Part shown: positions 20,253-26,216 of the stretch, piece after piece
How positions within the stretch are numbered: position 1 is the stretch's first letter
Layout of the letters: every line of letters begins with the position of its first letter
From: Paulinella micropora
Lineage: Eukaryota; Cercozoa; Imbricatea; Euglyphida
Length of the DNA: 26,216 bases
Assembly (NCBI GenBank): GCA_009731375.1
Contig: BJOX01000359.1
Location: forward strand, 147,878 to 174,093
Direction of reading: 5' to 3'
Notes under the pieces: generated by a model
The model's input: only the letters and a program-made list of their open reading frames with translations
Told to the model about the DNA's origin: nothing
Databases searched by the model: none
Translations under genes and position numbers: made by a program

Positions 20253-22322
20253 GTGATGGCCAGCGACATTGGCCGTCTACTACTCTCAATGGATTACAAA
20301 TACGCGAAGCACGGAGCTACCACTGTGGCCCTTATGGGACAAGGTAGAATCGCCGAAGACCTGGACAATCCCCGTGGGAATGCCTCTTCGACGGGCTCTG
20401 GCCCGATGTCCCAGGATGGGAGGATGAGGGCTCGCGTATATGACGGAATTCCTGAACCACGTGGAGAGGCTATCTTAGCTGCGCCTCATCCTTCCTCCCC
20501 AAACCTGGCACACGGGTCGGCGCTTCAACATAAGGCGAGCGGCGCTATATGGCAGATGGCACCGCCGCCTCGACGGTACCGGCGGGTAGATCGGTACGAC
20601 AAGGACGGGCGTAATCTGATTGTCTGGGGGCTCTCAGAACGCGCCAATCTACAGGAGATCGCCTCCAAAATGAGCGGTCTTGGTCTGGTGGTCCCGGTAA
20701 TGGAGTGGCAAGGCCAGCGAATGTCTCGTCACCTGGAGCTGGTCTACGAGGACGATGACAGCAGGCAGACGGCGTTGCAGCAACTCAAACATCTCAAATT
20801 CTTCGGCAGAGGGGTCAATGTGGCCCTTGGGCGCAGGTTCAGGGACAGGGAACGTGTCCGAAGGCTTATTCGCATCCATCTGCGTGGGGAAGCGGCGGTC
20901 CGGAAGGAGGAAGCTGCGACGGGATATCGCGTCTTGCCTCTGCATGAAGAATGTGTTGATGATGTGCACGTGGTGTCTTCGAAATTGGCTGCCGATGCAC
21001 CTGAGTGTGTGTCTGAGTGTGCTGATGTGCATGTGGTGCCCCTGCATTCGGCGGCCAGTGCAGTGGGGGACCAACCTGCGCAAGCACCTGCAGAGGGGGG
21101 CAGCACGAGGGCGGAAGCCAAGCGCGGCCGTCGGGTCCGGAAACGAGCCAAGAAGCACCGCTCCAAGCAGTTCGATACCGGCTTCAAGCTACTCGTCGCG
21201 AGTCACAACTGGCAGGGTAAAACGGGATACGACAACGTAGGCACGGCGGAATGGGCATCATTCTACAAGCACGAGGGCTGGCTAGTCATCGGGGCTCAGG
21301 AGCACCGCATGGGCAAGAAGCAACTTTCCAAATGCAGCCTGGATGGATTCCGGATTTTTGGAAAACCTGCGGAGGTCAGCGAGAAAAATCGCTGCAAGGG
21401 TGGGGTTCTATTCGCGGTGGCTAACTTCCTTGGTCCGTATTGCAACCTGGTGTCAGCCCCCGTCGACCACCGGCAGCAAGTGTGGCTGCGTATCGCCTCG
21501 GGTGTTACCGGCGCTCAGGATATCTATGTGGGCAACGGCTACTTTCCCCAGGAAACGCAGGAAGAAGAGTCGTCAGAGGCGTATGCGGCCTGGCAGGCAG
21601 CTATAGCTTTTTTTGGAGCCAAAGGTCTTGTGGTCACGGTGGCGGATGCCAACGCGAAGCTCGGGCCGGCATGCAGCCGAAAAGAGGAGGGCATCGTCGG
21701 TCAGCACGGGGAGGTCGATGATAAGGGAGCACCGGTACGTTCGGAGAACGGCAAGAGACTCGCGGCTGTCCTCGTCGCTACGGGCCTGCGAAATCTGAGC
21801 GGCTTCTCGTGCCCAGTGGAAGGGTCCTACTGGTGGTCCCGGCGTGAGCAGCGCGGCATGGGCACAGGCAAGCACCTCCTCGATTACATCTGCGCGTCGC
21901 CTGGCTTGGCATCTGGAGCAAAGTTCGGAGTATGCGAAGATGATCTTGATGCGGACCACAAGGCAGTATGGGCCAAACTGACGTGGAGCGGCCAGCGCCG
22001 ACCAAAGCGGGCTGCGAAACCTTACAGGTCCTTTCGTGTTGATAAGCTTATTGGTGCTGGTGTCTCGGGCAATGATCACGCTGCGAAGCAAGCGCTGGAT
22101 TATCTACGCGACAAGTTCGATGACGTATTCCAGCATTGCCTACAGAAGCTTGGAGTGCATCAGCTGCCTGAGCTTGACCTATCGGGTGGTGCCGACAGCC
22201 AACGGGTGGTAGATGACGTCACCGAGCGAGTGGCGCAGTCCTTCCGAATGGCGGCGCACCGGGTCCTTGGCTCCAGATGTATACGACCCCGTTTCACCAA
22301 CAATTGGTTCGACGGGGAGCTA
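20253..22322 (+). CDS. LINE polyprotein, N-terminal part: RNA-binding-like domain and APE endonuclease
   Basis: Open for 690 codons from a double ATG to the gap. Residues about 110-220 (RNLIVWGLSERANLQEI ... RHLELVYEDDD ... VNVALGRRFRDRERVRRL) resemble the RRM-like RNA-binding region of LINE ORF1 proteins by motif order. The APE endonuclease spans about 310-580: SHNWQG (21199), IGAQEHR (about 21289, catalytic Glu), GGVLFAV, YVGNGYFP, VVTVADANAKLG (about 21630-21660), LLDYICASP (about 21876) and DADHKAVW (about 21946, catalytic Asp-His). The endonuclease nicks target DNA for target-primed reverse transcription. All main catalytic residues look present. One ORF seems to combine ORF1-like and Pol functions. 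Confidence 0.88.
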
Positions 22323-22800
22323 NNNNNNNNNNNNNNNNNNNNNNNNNNNNNNNNNNNNNNNNNNNNNNNNNNNNNNNNNNNNNNNNNNNNNNNNNNNNNN
22401 NNNNNNNNNNNNNNNNNNNNNNNNNNNNNNNNNNNNNNNNNNNNNNNNNNNNNNNNNNNNNNNNNNNNNNNNNNNNNNNNNNNNNNNNNNNNNNNNNNNN
22501 NNNNNNNNNNNNNNNNNNNNNNNNNNNNNNNNNNNNNNNNNNNNNNNNNNNNNNNNNNNNNNNNNNNNNNNNNNNNNNNNNNNNNNNNNNNNNNNNNNNN
22601 NNNNNNNNNNNNNNNNNNNNNNNNNNNNNNNNNNNNNNNNNNNNNNNNNNNNNNNNNNNNNNNNNNNNNNNNNNNNNNNNNNNNNNNNNNNNNNNNNNNN
22701 NNNNNNNNNNNNNNNNNNNNNNNNNNNNNNNNNNNNNNNNNNNNNNNNNNNNNNNNNNNNNNNNNNNNNNNNNNNNNNNNNNNNNNNNNNNNNNNNNNNN
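22323..22800. other. Assembly gap inside the LINE ORF
   Basis: 478 N. By the order of LINE domains it should contain the end of the post-APE linker and the RT fingers. Confidence 0.95.
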
Positions 22801-24560
22801 TATGTCCTGTTCGTCGATCTACGCAAGGCTTTCTCGTCTGTATGGAGAGATGGCCTATTTGAGAGGCTCTGGAAGCTGGGTGTAAGGGGCAGGTTCTGGC
22901 GCACGCTACGCAGGTGCTACGAGCAGACTTCGTCGCAAGTGCTAGTTGATGGAGCACTCACCCCCGAAGTACTGGAGGGTGTAGGCGTCCAACAGGGGTC
23001 CCCTCTCTCTCCCACACTCTTCAACGTCTTTATGGATGAGCTGTGTGATCGGCTGGCGAGTGCCCTCAAGATCACGGATGTGAAGCGGCTGAACGACATC
23101 AAGGCACTTCTATACGCGGACGACGTGGCCCTCATCGCTCACAGTCGCACCGAGCTCCAGAAGATGGTCAATGTTGTGGCCAAGTTCGCGGAAGATTACC
23201 GGCTGGAAGTCAACTTGAAGCCCGGCAAGACGGAAATCATGCCCATTTACACGTCGAGCAAGGCGAAACGACCAAGTATCAGGGAGCGAGGTGAGCCCGT
23301 GGTGTGGTTTCGCGGCCAGAAGCTTTGTGTCACCAGTCAGTACAAGTACCTGGGAGTGGTTATCACCGACGACCTGAAGTGGAAGGAGCAGGCCCTGCGG
23401 GCTACGCGTGTCACTGAAGTCGCCACCGCAGGTTGGTACTCTTTGTGGTGTGCAGGTGAGATACAAGCTAGGTATCGTCTCATGTGCTGGAATCAACTTG
23501 TGGGGGCCAAGCTGAAGTACGCCTTCGATGTCTGGCGTGCCCCCGTATCGCAGCTCACCAAGCTGGAGGCAGCAATGCTGCGCCCCATGAGGATGATTCT
23601 CGGCATCAGCCCTAAGACAAGCAAGTGGATTACACTCTTTCTGGCGCGCTCTTTGAGTGCGGAGCGTTTGCGGCGGGCGGCGCAACTGAAGTTCTATGGA
23701 CGGCTGCGTGTTCTACCGGAGAAGCGATTTCCTGTCATCGCATCTCAAGTCAAATCCGACTGGACTGCGGAGGCCGAAGGCGCTATCAGGGACTCAATGG
23801 ATCTACAACAAGGGCTTCAGGAGCTCCTAAATAGCTCAGAGAAGGACCTCGAGGGTTGGTGTTCGACTGTGGACAAGTGGGCCCTTCAGCAGGACGTCAA
23901 GATGGTGCAGCAACTGATGTGGGACAAGCGAGAGGCAGGCAGCGATCTTACTGATGGCCTGCGAGTCATCCTAAGACAAGTCTTTGGAACTAAGGAGTTC
24001 CCAAGATGGGTAGCCCTTGATGATGCGCATTATAATCTGCTTCGGAGAAGGTTGCTCAGCTGCAACAACCGCCTTCGGTTGTACCGCAGCAAGTTGGTCA
24101 GTGGCATGTCCCCTCGCTGCTTCTGTGGTCATGATGATGTCAATGAGTCCCTTGCGCACTTCTTATGGGATTGCCCCATGCATGAGGTGAGACGTAAGCA
24201 GCTATTGCTGAGTATGCAGAGGCTCGGTGGCATGGGTGTGGGGGGTGCTGAAGGGCATGGAGGGAGTGAGGAGGGTGGTGAGGTCGTAGGCGGTGAGGTT
24301 GCGGTTGAGGATATGTTGCTTGGGCAGGAGCGGGAGGGCTCTGTGCGGCAGGGTTGGGATGATATGTCGCCTGTGGATCAGTCACGATTGTTTTGTAAGT
24401 TTTTTCAGGGGAAGTCGCGCTTCCGCAGTAACTTTAGGCTTGCTGCGTTGTTAGGGGTTACAGCGTTGCGTCCCCCTCCAAAGTTGGATGTGTTGTTTGG
24501 ATCATATGTGTCTGAGTGTTGGTCTGCTAGGGAGGGTAAAAGGGAGGAGCTTGGGGTGGA
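22801..24560 (+). CDS. LINE polyprotein, C-terminal part: reverse transcriptase and zinc knuckle
   Basis: After the gap the frame reads YVLFVDLRKAFSSVW (RT motif A, Asp at about 22816), VGVQQGSPLSPTLFNVF (motif B, about 22983-23030), ALLYADDVALIA (motif C, 23104-23139), LEVNLKPGKTEIM (motif D) and SQYKYLGVVITDDLKW (motif E, about 23335-23385). The C-terminus has CFCGHDDVNESLAHFLWDC (about 24118-24175), the CCHC-type knuckle common after LINE RTs. The frame is open for 586 codons into the second gap with no stop, so the end is unseen. It is offset by one base from the 5' part, which can be due to the estimated gap size rather than a frameshift. Base composition drifts to GGTG-rich after 24230. 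Confidence 0.92.
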
Positions 24561-25373
24561 NNNNNNNNNNNNNNNNNNNNNNNNNNNNNNNNNNNNNNNN
24601 NNNNNNNNNNNNNNNNNNNNNNNNNNNNNNNNNNNNNNNNNNNNNNNNNNNNNNNNNNNNNNNNNNNNNNNNNNNNNNNNNNNNNNNNNNNNNNNNNNNN
24701 NNNNNNNNNNNNNNNNNNNNNNNNNNNNNNNNNNNNNNNNNNNNNNNNNNNNNNNNNNNNNNNNNNNNNNNNNNNNNNNNNNNNNNNNNNNNNNNNNNNN
24801 NNNNNNNNNNNNNNNNNNNNNNNNNNNNNNNNNNNNNNNNNNNNNNNNNNNNNNNNNNNNNNNNNNNNNNNNNNNNNNNNNNNNNNNNNNNNNNNNNNNN
24901 NNNNNNNNNNNNNNNNNNNNNNNNNNNNNNNNNNNNNNNNNNNNNNNNNNNNNNNNNNNNNNNNNNNNNNNNNNNNNNNNNNNNNNNNNNNNNNNNNNNN
25001 NNNNNNNNNNNNNNNNNNNNNNNNNNNNNNNNNNNNNNNNNNNNNNNNNNNNNNNNNNNNNNNNNNNNNNNNNNNNNNNNNNNNNNNNNNNNNNNNNNNN
25101 NNNNNNNNNNNNNNNNNNNNNNNNNNNNNNNNNNNNNNNNNNNNNNNNNNNNNNNNNNNNNNNNNNNNNNNNNNNNNNNNNNNNNNNNNNNNNNNNNNNN
25201 NNNNNNNNNNNNNNNNNNNNNNNNNNNNNNNNNNNNNNNNNNNNNNNNNNNNNNNNNNNNNNNNNNNNNNNNNNNNNNNNNNNNNNNNNNNNNNNNNNNN
25301 NNNNNNNNNNNNNNNNNNNNNNNNNNNNNNNNNNNNNNNNNNNNNNNNNNNNNNNNNNNNNNNNNNNNNNNNN
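24561..25373. other. Assembly gap at the LINE 3' end
   Basis: 813 N between the open LINE frame and an ATT run. It should contain the stop codon and 3' UTR of the LINE. Confidence 0.95.
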
Positions 25374-25404
25374 ATTATTATTATTATTATTATGGACACC
25401 GTGA

Positions 25405-25455
25405 TAGCCCAGTGGTCAAGTTCTACCATCTGGGCCCTGTCGCCAGTTCGATTCC
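25405..25455 (+). promoter_or_regulatory. Internal RNA polymerase III promoter, A and B boxes
   Basis: The A box TAGCCCAGTGG (25405-25415) fits TRGYNNARNNG and the B box AGTTCGATTCC (25445-25455) fits GGTTCGANNCC except for the first base. The spacing is that of a tRNA gene without an intron. Such boxes drive transcription of tRNA-derived SINEs. Confidence 0.6.
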
Positions 25456-25466
25456 CGTCGGTGCCA

Positions 25467-25532
25467 CCAGTATTTTCATTGAACATACCGGTCTATTTCT
25501 GGTCCAGTATTTTCATTGAACATACCGGCCAG
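25467..25532 (+). repeat. Tandem duplication of CCAGTATTTTCATTGAACAT
   Basis: The 29-nt segment CCAGTATTTTCATTGAACAT followed by ACCGG occurs twice, 37 nt apart start to start, directly after the tRNA-like head. The first copy overlaps the CCA end of that head. Confidence 0.85.
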
Positions 25533-25661
25533 TCTGGAAGTGTTGGAACTGCCCTTGCGGGGGTGTCATTAGAGCTTATCGTCAATTCTTCGTACTCCCC
25601 TCACGGGTGAGACGATGGAGGCGCATGTGCAGAAATGCATCAGCCACTGACAGAGAAGCAC

Positions 25662-25722
<61 letters not shown>

Positions 25723-25992
25723 TTGGGGGGCACCAATACATGGTTGGTTGCCACCGCCACACGGCGGGGTTGGGGCCGTGCAGCTTGTTATGAGGGGTAC
25801 ATAATCATTGCTCCACTGATTCATGAGACGGGACCTTTTACTGAGAGAAGCTCTCTCACCACGCTCACGGCTCTTGGCTCGGGGTGGCCTCTGGTATCAC
25901 TCGGGGTGAGTGCGGGGGGTGGGGGTTATCTGAGGGAGAGGGCTGGGCTCAGTGGGTCACTAGACAGGTTGGTTAACTAAACTACTCTCGGT

Positions 25993-26216
25993 ATGAGTGG
26001 GTACGAAGGCGAGAGGCCCCACACATTTCCACAAGCCTTGAAATCACTCAACTGCCACAGTAGCGACTGCCTGGACGCGGGGCTCCTGACTCACCCTCTC
26101 TCCCAGAACCCCTCGTGCTCACTTTGCGGATGCCATGGGGATGCTCTGGCGGAGGGTCGGGACGTGTTGGGTGCATGTGACCGGGCCTGTCACTTAGTGT
26201 TCTCGGTAGATGACTC
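25993..26216 (+). other. Open frame running off the window, unrecognised, Cys-rich
   Basis: From ATG 25993 the frame is open for 74 codons to the window edge. It includes SCSLCGCHGDALAEGRDVLG and ACDRACH, a spacing faintly like a CX2C zinc knuckle of LINE RTs. An in-frame TAA lies just upstream (25978). It may be part of another retroelement or a chance frame. The stretch 25723-25992 before it shows no recognisable gene. Confidence 0.2.

Larger units (their letters stand above)
19918..25393 (+). mobile_element. APE-type non-LTR retrotransposon (LINE), nearly complete but gapped
   Basis: The 5' leader (19918-20252), long ORF and probable (TTA)n tail at 25374-25393 are present. N gaps at 22323-22800 and 24561-25373 remove the RT fingers and the 3' end. 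The left limit is where the palindrome and the shared leader begin. The right limit assumes the ATT run after the second gap is the element tail, which is an inference. Confidence 0.75.
25394..25722 (+). mobile_element. tRNA-derived SINE-like unit with (TTA)n tail
   Basis: The first 76 nt look like a decayed tRNA: GGACACCG at the start can pair with CGGTGCC near the end (one unpaired A), followed by discriminator A and CCA at 25466-25469. A B box sits at the correct distance from that end. The body (25470-25661) includes a tandem duplication and ends in (TTA)n at 25662-25722. A tRNA head, unrelated body and simple tail is the usual SINE layout. A single tRNA pseudogene next to unrelated sequence is the alternative. 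Confidence 0.62.

Noticed and set aside
22160-22957. Reverse-strand frames spanning the LINE gap
   Set aside because: They are open only because N is not read as a stop, and they are antisense to conserved APE/RT motifs.
24200-24330. GGTG-rich segment as a telomere-like or G-quadruplex repeat
   Set aside because: It is irregular and lies within the open LINE frame; there is no consistent unit.

Overview
The window looks like nuclear DNA of an intron-rich eukaryotic protist or alga. It has spliceosomal introns with AG acceptors, a pentatricopeptide-repeat (PPR) gene, several retrotransposon types, long microsatellites and five assembly gaps, and no bacterial-style operons. A chromerid or dinoflagellate relative such as Chromera would fit the intron density, moderate GC content and transposon load, but this is a guess from style and not a sequence match.

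The main result is a host gene on the + strand from 539 to 9961 that no single open reading frame shows. By reading short PPR-like peptides and requiring matching splice phases I joined 26 exons (11 to 225 nt) into one 593-codon frame with about nine PPR repeats and a basic, possibly mitochondrial, leader. The 25 inferred introns include two GC-AG introns and many GT donors with a pyrimidine at position +3. The first intron (4.2 kb) is a sink for compound microsatellites, a broken non-LTR retrotransposon in antisense (about 1560-3595) and three copies of a short retroposon tail.

From about 10000 to 17503 on the - strand lies a decayed Ty1/Copia-type element: gag with a CCHC knuckle, a long unusual linker, protease, integrase, reverse transcriptase (RT) and RNase H, broken by many frameshifts. 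It converges on the 3' end of the PPR gene. No LTR pair is visible.

From 18338 to the end the DNA is GC-richer. It holds a 216-bp foldback sequence, then an 0.9-kb-arm palindrome built from the 5' end of an APE-type non-LTR retrotransposon, then a long copy of that element (from 19918; ORF from 20253) with an RNA-binding-like N-terminus, APE endonuclease, RT and a C-terminal zinc knuckle, interrupted by two gaps. Downstream is a tRNA-derived SINE-like unit ending in (TTA)n, and a final stretch without a recognised gene.
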